Notes under the pieces: generated by a model
Database searches by the model: none
What the model was told of the DNA's origin: nothing
What the model saw: the letters and a program-made list of their open reading frames with translations, nothing else
Translations under genes and position numbers: made by a program
In this document: positions 34,964 through 45,042 of the stretch, piece after piece
Numbering within the stretch: position 1 is the stretch's first letter
Layout of the letters: each line of letters opens with the position of its first letter
Source of the DNA: CALODL01 sp942492115
GTDB lineage: Bacteria; Planctomycetota; Phycisphaerae; UBA1845; CAIVHJ01
Direction of reading: 5' to 3'
Length of the DNA: 64,000 nucleotides
Assembly (NCBI GenBank): GCA_942492115.1
Contig: CALODL010000024.1
Span: forward strand, 1-64,000

Positions 34964-37900
34964 ATGGCATCCCCCTTCCTAGACATCCCGAAATCACGTT
35001 GGGTGGCGGAGAACGACTTGGCCTTCGCCATTCGCGACGGCTTTCCGGTCAGTCCGGGCCATACGCTGGTCATCCCGAAGCGCGAGGTGGCGACGTGGTT
35101 CGAAGCCAGTAACGTCGAGCAGCATGGCATTCTAGAACTGGTCGACCTGGTCAAGCGACAGTTGGACAAAGAGCTCGAGCCCGATGGCTACAACGTCGGA
35201 TTCAATTCAGGGAGCGCGGCTGGGCAAACAGTATTTCACTTGCATGTCCACGTCATTCCTCGGTTCAACGGCGATGTAGCTGATCCGCGCGGAGGCGTCA
35301 GACACGTCATTCCAGGTAAAGGCAATTACCTCGTAGCGCAACCCCAGGTCCACGGCGACCAGACACTGCTCACGGGCGGCGATGATCGGATGCTACGTGC
35401 GCTGCTCGATGGGCTGCGCGCGTATGAGCGAATCGACATGGTCGTCAGCTTCATCCTGTTGTCGGGGCTCGAGTTGTTGGAGAGCGGATTGGAAGACGCT
35501 CTTGGCACGGGTGCTGTTGTTCGTGTCTTGACCACCGACTATTTGCACGTCACCGAGTCCACGGCGCTCGCGTGGCTGTTCGATAGGCAATCGGACTCTC
35601 AGCTCGAAACCAGGATCTATACAGGTGGGACACTCAGTTTTCATCCGAAGTCCTATGTGTTCTACGACGCATGTGGAACCAATGGGTGCGGGTTCGTTGG
35701 AAGTAGCAATGTCAGCCGATCCGGACTGGCCGGCGGAATCGAATGGAACCTCCAGGCGACGTCATGGGCGCCCCTGAGGGCGGCGTTCGATGAACTGTGG
35801 GTTGACGATCGCACTCTTCCCCTGACCGAGGCTTGGTTATCCAAGTACAGGCTGATCGCAGCAGGCGCCCACCGCAAGCTGAGTTCATCCCACCAGCGGA
35901 GCCACTGGCACCCACCGAACCTTGGGATGTGCAGCTACGGGCCTTGGACAGGTTGCGCCTGACACGGGAACAGGGACACTCAGCGGGACTGGTGGTCATG
36001 GCCACCGGGCTCGGCAAGACGTGGTTATCTGCTTTCGATGTCGCTCAGGCCCAATCCCAGCGGACGCTATTCGTCGCCCATCGCGAGGAGATTTTACGAC
36101 AGAGCCGTGACGTGTTTCGGAAGATCCATCCTGATGCGTCACTCGGCATGTACACCGGCAAGCAGAAATCGCCTGAAGCAGATGTGCTATTCGCTGGCGT
36201 CCAAACGCTTTCACTCCATCTGGATGAGTTCGCCCGAGAAGAGTTCGACTACATCGTGATCGACGAATTCCATCATGCAGCAGCCCCTAGCTACCGCAAG
36301 ATCATCGACTACTTCGAGCCCCATTTTCTGTTGGGCTTGACTGCCACACCGGAACGCCTCGACGGCGGGGACTTGTTGGGTCTGTGCAACGAGAACGAGG
36401 TATTCAACTGCAACCTCGTCCAAGGCATCGAGGAAGGCTTGCTGTGCCCATTCGACTACTGGGGAATCAAAGACTGCGTCGACTTCAAGCCGATTCCCTG
36501 GCGTGGCGGCAGATTTGATACAGCGGTGTTGACCAAGGCCGTTGAGACAGAGGCCCGCGCTCAACAGGCGTTCGAGCAATGGCAGCAGCGAGCCGGCAGT
36601 CGATCATTGGCTTTCTGTTGCACAATGACTCACGCCGATTACATGGCGCGCCACTTTGAGAGCAAGGGAGTCAAGGCCGTCGCAGTGCACAGCGGCTCCG
36701 GATCAGCTCCTCGGCACGAATCGATCGAGCTGCTCTCCGTGGGCGAACTGCAAGTCGTCTTTTGTGTCGATATCTTCAACGAGGGCCTCGATGTCCCCGA
36801 GATCGACACGGTCCTCATGCTGCGTCCAACCGAATCGCCAGTCATCTTCTTGCAGCAACTAGGTCGTGGCTTGCGCACGTCCCAGAACAAGGACAAACTG
36901 ACGGTGATCGATTTCATAGGCAATCACAAGAGCTTCCTGATCAAGCCGGCCACGCTGCTCGCCTTGGCTCGGCCAGATGCTCGCATCGATAGCCGCGAGA
37001 TCCTCGATGCAATGCTTGATGGCACGTTCGAACTGCCCTCTGGATGCAGCGTGGATTACGACCTCGAGGTCGTCGACATGCTGAAGCAGCTCGCCAGCAT
37101 GCACCGTGACTCTGCCTTGGAGGGATTCTGCAGGCGATACTACGATCTACAAGACATAAGGCCCACGGCCGCTGAAGCGTTCCGCGCCGGATACAATCCC
37201 GGCGCTGCGCGAAAGAAGCACGGGAGTTGGTTCGAGTTTCTCGCAGACTTGCAGCTGCTGACGGAGGAAGAGAACGCTTGCCTGGCTAGTGCGGGCGATT
37301 TCCTTCGTGGGGTCGAGAAGGAACCCATCACTAAGTCTTACAAGATGGTGACGCTCCGTGCTTTGATTCGCCGCGGCGGGCTGTTCAGTGGCGTCCCACT
37401 AAGGGAGCTCTGCGAAACCTCACGTCATATTGCATCTGGTGATCCCCGACTTAGGCAGGATATAGAAGGCAAGGAAATCACGAATCTACTTGAGGTTGAT
37501 CAGGATGCATGGTGTCGCTACTGGCGGAAATGGCCAATCGCGGCGTGGCTCGGGGAGTTGAGAGACAGCACCGCCCCAGTGTGGTTCACGTTAGAAGGCG
37601 ACAACTTCGTGCCCGCTTTCACGATCAAGGACGAATACCGCTCCGTGTGCAGTGCAATGACCGCAGAATTGGTCGAGTATCGCTTGGCTCACTACTTGAG
37701 ATCCAAGGCCAGTGTCGTCCATGGCGATGTCGCGTGCAAGATCAGCCATACGGATGGTAAACCCATACTCCGGTTCGACCGCAAGAAGTTCTCACATATC
37801 CCGACAGGGCCAACTGAAGTAGTGGTCGACGGAGAGCCGTATCGCTTCGATTTCCAGAAAATCGCCGTCAACGTTGCAACGAAAGCTGGCCGCCGGGGCA

Positions 37901-38895
37901 ACGCGTTGCACGCGCTACTCCGTGGTTGGTTCGGCCCGGACGCCGGCTTGCCCGGCACGGACCACCGCGTGCTGCTGAGACACGTCGAGGGCGGGTGGAC
38001 TCTGTTACGTGAATCGGGAGCACTCGTGCCGGGATCCGCCACTACGATACCCCTGTATCACAGCTATCGAATCGCTTGCGGTGCATTCGATCGTCAGTCA
38101 AGGGATGCCGGAACGTTCGAGCCGAGGTCACTCACGACCGGCGATTGCCTGTCTCGCGACCATCATTTCCTCGCATATGCCCAGGGCGACTCCATGGCTG
38201 GCGGGCCTGAGCCAGTACGGAGTGGAGACTTGTTGCTGTTCGAATGGGCGGACCGGGGCCACGTCGACCGGTACCGCAACGAGCGTGTCCTGGTCCAATA
38301 CACGCGCGGAACGGATGACATCACCGCAGCCCTAAAACGCCTTGGCCCGGAGGGCGACTTGCTGCTCTCCGATGCCGGCGACCCGCCCATTGGCGCAGAA
38401 TCTGGCATGGCGATCACTGCTAGACTGCTCCGCCGCGTTGACCAACGTGAATACAACGCCATTTGGAAGCACCGCTACGAGCGTCTCAAGCGCCAGCGGA
38501 TCGCCGAAGTCTATGGCGACTCCTTCAATCCAGGAAAATGGAATAGTGGCCATGTGTCATTGGAGGGCCGTGTCGTACTGTTCGTGACGCTACATAAGAG
38601 CAAGCACATGAGAGATGGTGCACACTACGAGGATCGTCTACTCGGCGCCGACAGGCTACTGTGGAGCAGCCAAAGCAGCACGACTCGCTCGGGCAAGAAG
38701 GGCAAGGAGCTGTTGGGCTCTCCTCATAATGGGACAGAGATTCACCTGTGGATTCGCGCCCGCAAGACCGACGTCGAGTTCACGTACTGTGGCATAGGCG
38801 TCCCGGCCGCAGACAGTGGTGATGCCCCCATCGCAATCACTTGGCGACTACTTGACCCGTTGCCACCAGCCGTCGAAGCGGGGTTTGCAGTTTGA
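34964..38895 (+). pseudogene. HIT-HKD nuclease-SF2 helicase-S24-like fusion gene, one base short
   Basis: With one base restored this is a single 1310-residue protein. Order: HIT domain (about 1-110, HLHVHVIPR), HKD/PLD nuclease (about 145-285, FHPKSYVFYD and GSSNVSRSGL), SSL2-like helicase (Walker A ATGLGKTW near 347, DEFH near 435, motif VI QQLGRGLRTSQ near 633), and a C-terminal region with a LexA/S24-like segment YAQGDSMAGG and SGDLLLFEW near 1070. The frame breaks at 35868-35870, where GCGCCC would read GCGCCCC in the intact frame. HKD nuclease-helicase fusions are known from defence islands; I cannot name this exact architecture. First gene of element 1, ATG 34964. Confidence 0.75.
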
Positions 38896-39162
38896 GGAAC
38901 CTGAACCTTCGAGCGGAGCCCCACGCTGCCTCCAACGGGCAGGCCGGAGCAGCAATCAACTGCGCGAACCGTACGGAGCCACTTTTCGAAAGTTTTTCAA
39001 GTCTGTGAATGCTGAACGGCGGAGCACATGTACGCGGTTGCGACTAGGCCCTGACCAAGCGTGATTTGAAAGGATTTGTACAAAAAAAACTCGAAATGCT
39101 TGTTTCCTAGTGTAAGAGTGCAAGTGCTAAACCAAACATTCTTACGCAAGGAGGCATTTCGA

Positions 39163-40781
39163 GTGAGCCAGAGTAGAACACGCAAGCTCCGGAATCGCAA
39201 GCGCAAAATCGACAGCCGCCTTCGACTCCGCAACTGGTCGGATCAGCCGACTCCGATGCTGAAGGCCCGCAATATCCATTATGAACTGAGCGAACGGTCG
39301 TACGGTTTGTGGCCGGCGGCATCGGGGCGATGCACTTGCTGGCCAGGCGGACGGGCTTGATCGACGAGATCGACGCTCGGCTGCACCTGTTGAAGATTCA
39401 CTTGCCATACCACGAGTCCGACCATGTGCTGAACATCGCGTACAACATCCTGAGCGGAGGCACGTGCCTGGAAGACATCGAGCTTCGTCGGAATGACGAA
39501 GTGTACATGGATGCTCTGGGTGCTCAGCGGATTCCCGATCCGACCACCGCAGGTGACTTCTGCCGTCGGTTCAGCCGGACAGATCTCCAGGCGTTGATGA
39601 ACGTGATCAATGATGTGCGGGTCAATGTCTGGCAGCAACAACCCGAGTCGTTCTTTGACGAGGCGATCATCGACGTTGATGGCTCGGTGGCCTCAACGAC
39701 AGGCGAGAGCAAGCAAGGCATGGGCCTGTCCTACAAGGGCGTGTGGGGCTATGCCCCGTTGATCGTATCTCTGGCCAACACCCAGGAGCCCTTGTACCTG
39801 GTCAACCGCAGCGGCAACCGGCCGTCGCACGATGGGGCCTCGTGGTACGTGAATCGCGCGGGCGTGTTGTGCGAGAAGGCCGGGTTCAGGCGTGTCCTCT
39901 TGCGCGGCGATACGGACTTCTCGCAAACCCGACACTTGGATGGTTGGGATAGGAGAGGTTGGAAGTTCATCTTCGGGTTCGACATCCGGTCCAACATTCA
40001 GGAGATTGCGAACAAACTCCCGGAAAGCCGCTGGAAACCGCTCGAACGCCCCGCCAAGTATGAAGTCCGCACCGAGCCCCGGCGGCGGCCGGACAACGTC
40101 AAAGAACGCATTGTCGTCGAACGTGAGTACAAGAATATCCGTCTGCAATCCGAAGATGTCGCGGAGTTTGAGTACCGTCCGACCTTCTGCGAGAAGACGT
40201 ACCGCATGATCGTCGTCCGCAAGAATCTGTCCGTCGCACGTGGCGAAGCGGTGTTGTTCGACGATGTGCGCTACCTCTGTTACATCACGAACGACGAATC
40301 ACAAACGCCGGAGGAAATCGTGTTCCTGGCGAACGATCGTTGTAACCAGGAGAATCTCATCGAGCAGTTGAAGAACGGCGTACGGGCCATGCAGATGCCC
40401 GTCGACAACCTGCTGAGCAACTGGGCATACATGGTCATGGCATCGTTAGCCTGGACACTAAAAGCCTGGTTCGCGCTGAGCCTGCCGGAGAAGGGACGTT
40501 GGGCTGATCGCCATCGCGATGAGAAGGATCGCGTCGTTCGCATGGAGTTCAAGAAGTTCCTGAATGCGTTCATGCTCGTGCCGGCCCAGATCACCAGAAG
40601 TGGGAGACGCATCATCTATCGCTTGCTGGCTTGGAACCCGTGGCAAACCGTGTTCCTGCGGGGAGTGGACGCGGCTGTCACGCCCGATGCGATGTTGAAA
40701 ATACAGCTGACGCCGGGGTACGGATGTCCCGGTTCGCCGCAGCCTGGAGCAGAAACGCACGAGGCACTGATGAGTGAATGA
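39163..40781 (+). pseudogene. IS1380-family transposase, one base short
   Basis: The N-terminal part (from GTG 39163, after AAGGAGG) is in one frame up to about 39305, and the rest, from 39309 to 40781, in the next. Together they make about 539 residues, right for IS1380. Visible features: RARKLRNRKRKIDS-type basic start (SQSRTRKLRNRKRKID), DDE-type acids in IIDVDGSVAST and LLRGDTDFSQ, and the ENLIEQLKNGV helix. Exactly one base is missing near 39305-39309. Possible terminal repeats CTTGTTTCCTAG (39099-39110) and, inverted, GCAGGAAAACAGG (40862-40874) suggest an element of about 1.8 kb. IS1380 elements normally need no frameshift. Confidence 0.8.
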
Positions 40782-41379
40782 CAACCTGGCGAACCAAGGG
40801 CTGCCCGCGAGGCAGGCGGGTTCACAACGCCTCGTGCCAACTGGCCCGCGTGGGCTGGCCAGCAGGAAAACAGGCTTCAAAAGCTCGCTTGTTTAAGAAC
40901 GTCCTGTGTGGGCAAGGACGTAGTTCTGTGGTACAGATCCTTTCGTTTCTCGTCCTGTCTCCTCGATGTCCGACCACGGCCTGGCCCTGTATAATTTATC
41001 TGCCGTTTAGCATGTGAGTTCGGCATGTAGCTGGCCTGATGCGTACGCGCTCGCAGGAGGGGGTATTGCTGTGCCGAATGGATCACCCGGTCCGATGACA
41101 CAAAAGAACTCATATGAACCAAATAGCGATGGCGGCAGCGGATATGACAGGATTATACATACTGACGGCGGTCGAAGCTCCCAGCATGAACCAATATTCA
41201 ACCGACCGATGTGGTGATCCGCTTAGTTGCGTCCGCACAAGCAGATACCTAAGACACGGGGAGTCTCCCTTTGACACATCTTCCCGAAAGCGGACAATAC
41301 CCTGACCAGACAATCAGGCTGCGATTCCCGGCCGCTGTTTTTGGGTAGAATCTAAGCTATGGACGACTGGAGCCATCGT
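40782..41379. other. uncharacterised region between IS1380 and the interrupted lipoprotein gene
   Basis: No recognisable gene. The right end of the IS1380 element is probably near 40874. The part from 40980 to 41350 is visibly more AT-rich than its surroundings, with short frames on both strands (41014-41217, 41114-41305, 41110-41313) that match no family I know. The end of this region should contain the promoter of the lipoprotein gene at 41380. Confidence 0.35.
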
Positions 41380-41533
41380 ATGAGAACTAAGAAGAGAACC
41401 TCACCGGTACCAATGCTGCTGTTTGCCTGTTTCGCCCTGTCTTGCTCTGGATGCGCTCCAAAAACCCCTCTGTGTCACACTCTATGAGACACCCTGTTGA
41501 TCGAGTTTAATGTAGGGCGGCTGGTGGATAGCG

Positions 41534-41980
41534 ATGCTCAACAGATACCAGGCAGGAGCCCCGGTGACACAAGAAATCCAAGGTGACGGCTCGGATCGAC
41601 CCGATCCAGAGGTTCCCGAGCGTGCCACGCGACGGCGGTTCACGGCGGAGTACAAGCTGCGGATCGTGCAGGAGGCTGAGGCGTGCCAGGACGGCGAGAT
41701 CGGTGCGTTGCTGCGGCGTGAGGGCTTGTATTCATCCCATCTCGGCAAGTGGCGCGAGCAGTTTCGCAGCGGTGCTTTCAAGGGTCTGCAAGCCAAGAAG
41801 CGTGGGCCAGCGCCGAATCCTGACAAACGCATGGCCAAGGAAGTTGCGAAACTCGAACGCGAGGTCGAGCGGTTGCGCAAGCGTCTGCAACAGGCCGAGA
41901 CGATCATCGACTTCCAAAAAAAAGTCTCGGAGATCCTGGGCATTCCACTGAAGGACAGTCCGAGCGACGAGAACGAATGA
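41534..41980 (+). CDS. IS3-family transposase OrfA
   Basis: 148 residues. N-terminal helix-turn-helix of the IS3/IS911 OrfA type: ATRRRFTAEYKLRIVQEAE and LLRREGLYSSHLGKWREQF, then a leucine-zipper-like coiled coil (KEVAKLEREVERLRKRLQQ). It binds the inverted repeats. The end overlaps the OrfB start as ATGA (41977-41980), so OrfB can be made by coupling; a frameshift product is also usual in the family. Confidence 0.93.
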   Translation: MLNRYQAGAPVTQEIQGDGSDRPDPEVPERATRRRFTAEYKLRIVQEAEACQDGEIGALLRREGLYSSHLGKWREQFRSGAFKGLQAKKRGPAPNPDKRMAKEVAKLEREVERLRKRLQQAETIIDFQKKVSEILGIPLKDSPSDENE

Positions 41981-42984
41981 TGCGGTCCTGTGATCAACTC
42001 GGTGGAACCGTGGGCAGGGCCCAAGCCTGCCGCGCCTTCGGCTTGCCACGAAGCGGTTTGTATCGCTGGCTGGCGCCAGCTTCGGATCCAACGCCGCGGC
42101 CTCGACCGCCGTGGTCGCTGTCGGACTCGGAGACGCAGGAGGTCAAGGACGTGCTGCACTCGAAGCGCTTCGCAGACCAGGCGCCGCGCGAGGTCTGGGC
42201 ACAACTGCTCGACGACAAGCGCTACCTCTGCTCAGTAAGCACAATGTACCGAATCCTGCGGAAATCAGACCAAGTACGTGAGCGCCGTAATCAGCTGCGT
42301 CACCCGACCTATCGCAAGCCGGAGCTCCTGGCTACATCTCCGAACGAAGTGTGGTCGTGGGACATCACCAAGCTGATGGGACCGGCGAAGTGGTCCTACT
42401 TCCACCTCTATGTGATCCTGGACATCTTCAGTCGCTACGTGGTTGGCTGGACCGTTGCGTATCGTGAAAGCGCCAGCCTGGCCACACGCCTCCTGGAAGA
42501 AACGTACCACAAGCAGGAGATCCTGCCCGGGCGACTCACGGTCCACGCGGACCGTGGCCCATCGATGCGTTCCAAGGCCGTGGCGCATCTGCTCGGAGAT
42601 CTGGGCGTGACCAAGACGCACAGCCGACCCCATGTCTCGAATGACAATCCGTTCTCGGAGAGTCAGTTCAAAACGCTCAAGTACCGACCGGCGTTCCCGG
42701 ATCGCTTCGGTTCGATTCAGGATGCACGGGCATTCTGCCGGGTGTTCTTCGACTGGTACAACAATCAGCACCATCACAGCGGCATTGGCCTACTGACGCC
42801 TGAGACCGTGCACTACGGCGGAGCAGAGGACGTGCTCGAGAAACGGAGAGATGTGATGCTCGAGGCCTATCAGCGGAACCCACAACGCTTCCGGAAGCCG
42901 CCGGTCATACCGGCTCTTCCGCAGGCCGTATGGATCAATCCACCAGCGCCTGCTGCGCAGGCGCTGGAATTGATTGCTCCCTAA
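41977..42984 (+). CDS. IS3-family transposase OrfB (DDE integrase core)
   Basis: 335 residues. The rve core carries the DDE triad: Asp in EVWSWDITKL, Asp in TVHADRGPSM and Glu in NPFSESQFKTLKY. The family HTH_21-type N-terminus (APREVWAQLLDDKRYL...STMYRILR) is present. No stop or frameshift, so the enzyme should be active. Longer than the minimal 270-residue OrfB because of a C-terminal tail ending in a Pro-rich segment. Confidence 0.95.
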   Translation: MMRSCDQLGGTVGRAQACRAFGLPRSGLYRWLAPASDPTPRPRPPWSLSDSETQEVKDVLHSKRFADQAPREVWAQLLDDKRYLCSVSTMYRILRKSDQVRERRNQLRHPTYRKPELLATSPNEVWSWDITKLMGPAKWSYFHLYVILDIFSRYVVGWTVAYRESASLATRLLEETYHKQEILPGRLTVHADRGPSMRSKAVAHLLGDLGVTKTHSRPHVSNDNPFSESQFKTLKYRPAFPDRFGSIQDARAFCRVFFDWYNNQHHHSGIGLLTPETVHYGGAEDVLEKRRDVMLEAYQRNPQRFRKPPVIPALPQAVWINPPAPAAQALELIAP

Positions 42985-43500
42985 ACTGAGTCGTTTAGGT
43001 GTCTCAAAAAGCTTGACACATTCCGAACCTTCATACGTTCGGCACCTGGTTGGAAAACAATCGAGTTGAACGATGCACTTGTGAACAACTATGACGAGGC
43101 ATGGCAAAAGTCTGTCGATACGATCGCTCGAAACTGGGATATCGAGATCCTGGATAAAGACAGTGGGTACCTTCGTACGGCCTGGGTATATGGAATCAGC
43201 GGCGGACCTCAGCTTCGATACAGGGGGCGAATCACCGTCAAGTATCCCGAAATCAAGGCGCCGACAAAAGCAGAGGTTAAGACTGCTGCCGAATGGTGGT
43301 CTACTGGCAACGCTTATGCGCCAGTTTGGGTGCAGGGGTTCGATTCAGCGTTTCAACGTGATGTGTACAGCGAGTTGGGCGGACGGCTCGGGCGGACAGT
43401 TCCGACGGACTAAGGCGCTACCGAGGTGAACGAATTGCTTCCTTGCGCCCGCAGAGTGGGCCTGGCACCTAACACTTCATGAGGGATTCCGCGTCGTACG

Positions 43501-43648
43501 CTGCCCCCAAACTGCCCCCGTTTCGAGGTCACGAATGGTCGCGAAACGTAAGCAATCGCCACGCACCGCACTGACGCAACGCATTGCATAGCAGGGCCAT
43601 ATGCCCAAAATCGCCGTTGCCAGCTTCCTGGCGTAGATGGGCTTTCCA
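43501..43648 (+). repeat. right-end sequence R1 of element 1
   Basis: Matches 54964-55111 over its length (TGCATAGC, GCGTAGAT and the run into the core are shared). It starts with two CTGCCCCC octamers (43501-43508, 43512-43519) separated by three bases, 129 bases before the core. Probable attP arm. The stretch 43414-43992, which holds R1, the core and L2, contains no gene. Confidence 0.62.
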
Positions 43649-43665
43649 GAATCCCCCTCTCTCCG
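43649..43665 (+). other. attachment core copy 3, junction of elements 1 and 2
   Basis: Exact 17-base copy of the tRNA-Ser end. Right boundary of element 1 and left boundary of element 2. Confidence 0.72.
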
Positions 43666-43810
43666 GTTCAAGAAACCGCTTGTTTCAAGCGGTTTCCGTT
43701 TCTTGTGCGTGGAGAGCCGTGCTCTCCTCCCCGCTCCCGGCCACAAACGAAAACCTTGCCCTGCGGCGGCTTGCGCTGCCGTCTGAGGGCGCTGTCCCCG
43801 AACTGCCCCT
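43666..43810 (+). repeat. left-end sequence L2 of element 2
   Basis: Related to L1. Contains AAACCGCTTG/CAAGCGGTTT, a GGAGAGC/GCTCTCC hairpin and two octamers CTGTCCCC (43792-43799) and CTGCCCCT (43803-43810), again 11 bases apart start to start. Confidence 0.6.
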
Positions 43811-43892
43811 CTTTGCAGATTCTGGCAGCGACTGTCGGGGCACCCTGCCTTGGCCAAGCCCGGCCCTCCTAGCCGATTTCATTAAGACTTCG

Positions 43893-43913
43893 TATTTCAG
43901 CATCGCTGAAATA
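43893..43913. promoter_or_regulatory. upstream operator palindrome of the AbiE-like operon
   Basis: ATTTCAGCatcGCTGAAAT with one further matching base on each side. It is 21 bases upstream of the -35 of the promoter at 43935. Near-identical half-sites recur at 43962-43980. Confidence 0.72.
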
Positions 43914-43934
43914 TGCCGATTATAGTGAAAGCCG

Positions 43935-43964
43935 TTGACGGCAGTTTCACTCTTGTTGTATATT
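43935..43964 (+). promoter_or_regulatory. promoter of the AbiE-like operon
   Basis: -35 TTGACG (43935-43940), 18-base spacer, -10 TATATT (43959-43964). The predicted start lies inside the second palindrome. The spacer and -35 also sit in a weaker dyad, GTGAAA...TTTCAC (43925-43950). Confidence 0.62.
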
Positions 43965-43980
43965 TCAGCGTTGCTGAAAA
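43962..43980. promoter_or_regulatory. downstream operator palindrome overlapping the promoter
   Basis: ATTTCAGCgttGCTGAAAA, same half-sites as the upstream operator. It overlaps the -10 element and the transcription start, 12 bases before the GTG of the antitoxin gene. The arrangement is typical of autoregulation by an AbiEi-type antitoxin. Confidence 0.72.
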
Positions 43981-43992
43981 CAGGGCCTGCTC

Positions 43993-45042
43993 GTGAAATC
44001 AGACCAACTACAGCGCGAAGCCAAGAAGGCCCTTCGGGCCTGCCTGGCGGAGGTTCCATTCCTCAAGGCGGATTGGACCATCAAGCTGCCGAAGCGAGCA
44101 GGCGTGCAGCCCGATCTCGTAGTCGGCCTGAAATGGCCAGGGGGCAAACAGACCCTCGTGGCTGAAGTCAGGAAGAGCGGACAACCCCGCCAGGTCCGTG
44201 AGGCGGTTGAGCAACTCAATGAGTATCGCGCGGTGCTCCCGAACTCCTGTGGGATATTCCTCGCCCCCTACATATCACCCAAGGCCAATGAACTCTGCAG
44301 GAAGCAGGCCATCGGCTATCTCGATCTGGCGGGTAATTGCCTGCTCAGCTTCGGCTCCGTCTACATCAGCAAGGAAGGCAGGGAAAACTCCCTGACTCGG
44401 AAGCGTGATTTACGCTCGCTTTATTCTCCAAAGGCCGAACGGATACTGCGCGTTTTGCTGAGTGATCCCAAAAAGCCCTGGAGGGTACAGGACATTGCAT
44501 CAGAGGCTGGCGTCAGCTTGGGCCAGGCTTCCAACGTCAAGAAACTCCTGGCCGACCGTGAGTGGATTCGGACGGAATCAGATGGCTTTCGAATTCAGGA
44601 ACCGGAAGCGCTGTTCAAGGAGTGGTCCGGGCGGTACGACGCCAGGCGGAGCCAGGCGAGCCACTACTACTCGATTCAGGATCCCGCTGACATCGAGAAC
44701 GAGCTGGCCGGATATTGCAGGAAACAGAAGATCGAGTACGCCCTGACCGGATTCTCCGCTGCGGCACGTTTGGCTCCGATGGTGCGCTACCAGCGCGTCA
44801 CCGCCTACGCGAGTTGTGACCTGAGCAAGCTGGCACGTGGCCTGAAACTGAAAGAGGTGAGCAGCGGCGCCAATGTGACTTTGCTGGAGCCCTATGATGA
44901 CGGAATCTACTATGACGCCAGCGTCAACGATGGCATTCGAATCGTCTCTGCGCTGCAGGCGTGCCTCGATCTGCAAGTTGTGCGCGGGCGCGGAGAGGAA
45001 GCCGCCGAAGCAATCATGCAGGACATCAGGCCAAGATGGTAA
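43993..45042 (+). CDS. AbiEi-like type IV antitoxin with N-terminal endonuclease-like fold
   Basis: 349 residues from GTG 43993. The N-terminal 130 residues resemble a restriction-endonuclease-like fold (PDLVVGL...TLVAEVRKSG, a D-ExR pattern). A winged helix follows in the middle (about 140-195: IASEAGVSLGQASNVKKLLAD), then a C-terminal domain with EYALTGFSAAARLAPM, shared with AbiEi-like antitoxins. In AbiE systems the antitoxin represses the operon and neutralises the toxin without direct contact. The toxin gene overlaps its last 7 bases. Two palindromes flank the promoter. Whether the N-terminal fold still cuts DNA is open: the usual lysine is replaced by Arg. Confidence 0.72.
   Translation: MKSDQLQREAKKALRACLAEVPFLKADWTIKLPKRAGVQPDLVVGLKWPGGKQTLVAEVRKSGQPRQVREAVEQLNEYRAVLPNSCGIFLAPYISPKANELCRKQAIGYLDLAGNCLLSFGSVYISKEGRENSLTRKRDLRSLYSPKAERILRVLLSDPKKPWRVQDIASEAGVSLGQASNVKKLLADREWIRTESDGFRIQEPEALFKEWSGRYDARRSQASHYYSIQDPADIENELAGYCRKQKIEYALTGFSAAARLAPMVRYQRVTAYASCDLSKLARGLKLKEVSSGANVTLLEPYDDGIYYDASVNDGIRIVSALQACLDLQVVRGRGEEAAEAIMQDIRPRW

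Larger units (their letters stand above)
41471..43020 (+). mobile_element. IS3-family insertion sequence
   Basis: 1550 bases with 23-base imperfect terminal inverted repeats at 41471-41493 and 42998-43020, 19 of 23 positions matching; both ends start TGTGTCA and share TGAGACACC. Two overlapping ORFs. It sits inside the lipoprotein gene. Confidence 0.88.
41380..43413 (+). pseudogene. lipoprotein gene interrupted by IS3-family element
   Basis: The first 29 codons (MRTKKRTSPVPMLLFACFAL...GCAPKT) are a lipoprotein signal peptide with lipidated Cys25. The IS element then starts at 41471. After the IS, from 43021, the frame resumes (FRTFIRSAPGWKTIE...) and runs to 43413. Removing the IS plus four bases, the size of an IS3 target duplication, joins the halves exactly in frame into a protein of about 160 residues. 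The rest has WQKSVDTIARNWD, KDSGYLRTAWVYG and RYRGRITVKYPE, typical of small DUF-type lipoproteins. The flanking four bases (cctc/ttcc) are not an exact duplication. Confidence 0.72.
34741..43665. mobile_element. element 1 of tandem tRNA-Ser island
   Basis: Bounded by att cores at 34724-34740 and 43649-43665. It carries the HIT-HKD-helicase gene, an IS1380-family transposase and an IS3-interrupted lipoprotein gene. Its left and right end sequences (about 34741-34883 and 43501-43648) match those of element 2. No integrase or excisionase is recognisable, so it appears non-autonomous (a CIME-like element mobilised in trans). Confidence 0.7.

Noticed and set aside
41471..41980. Exact target-site duplication of the IS3 element
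   Set aside because: The four bases on the two sides (cctc, ttcc) differ, so no duplication is claimed, although the frame arithmetic fits four bases.
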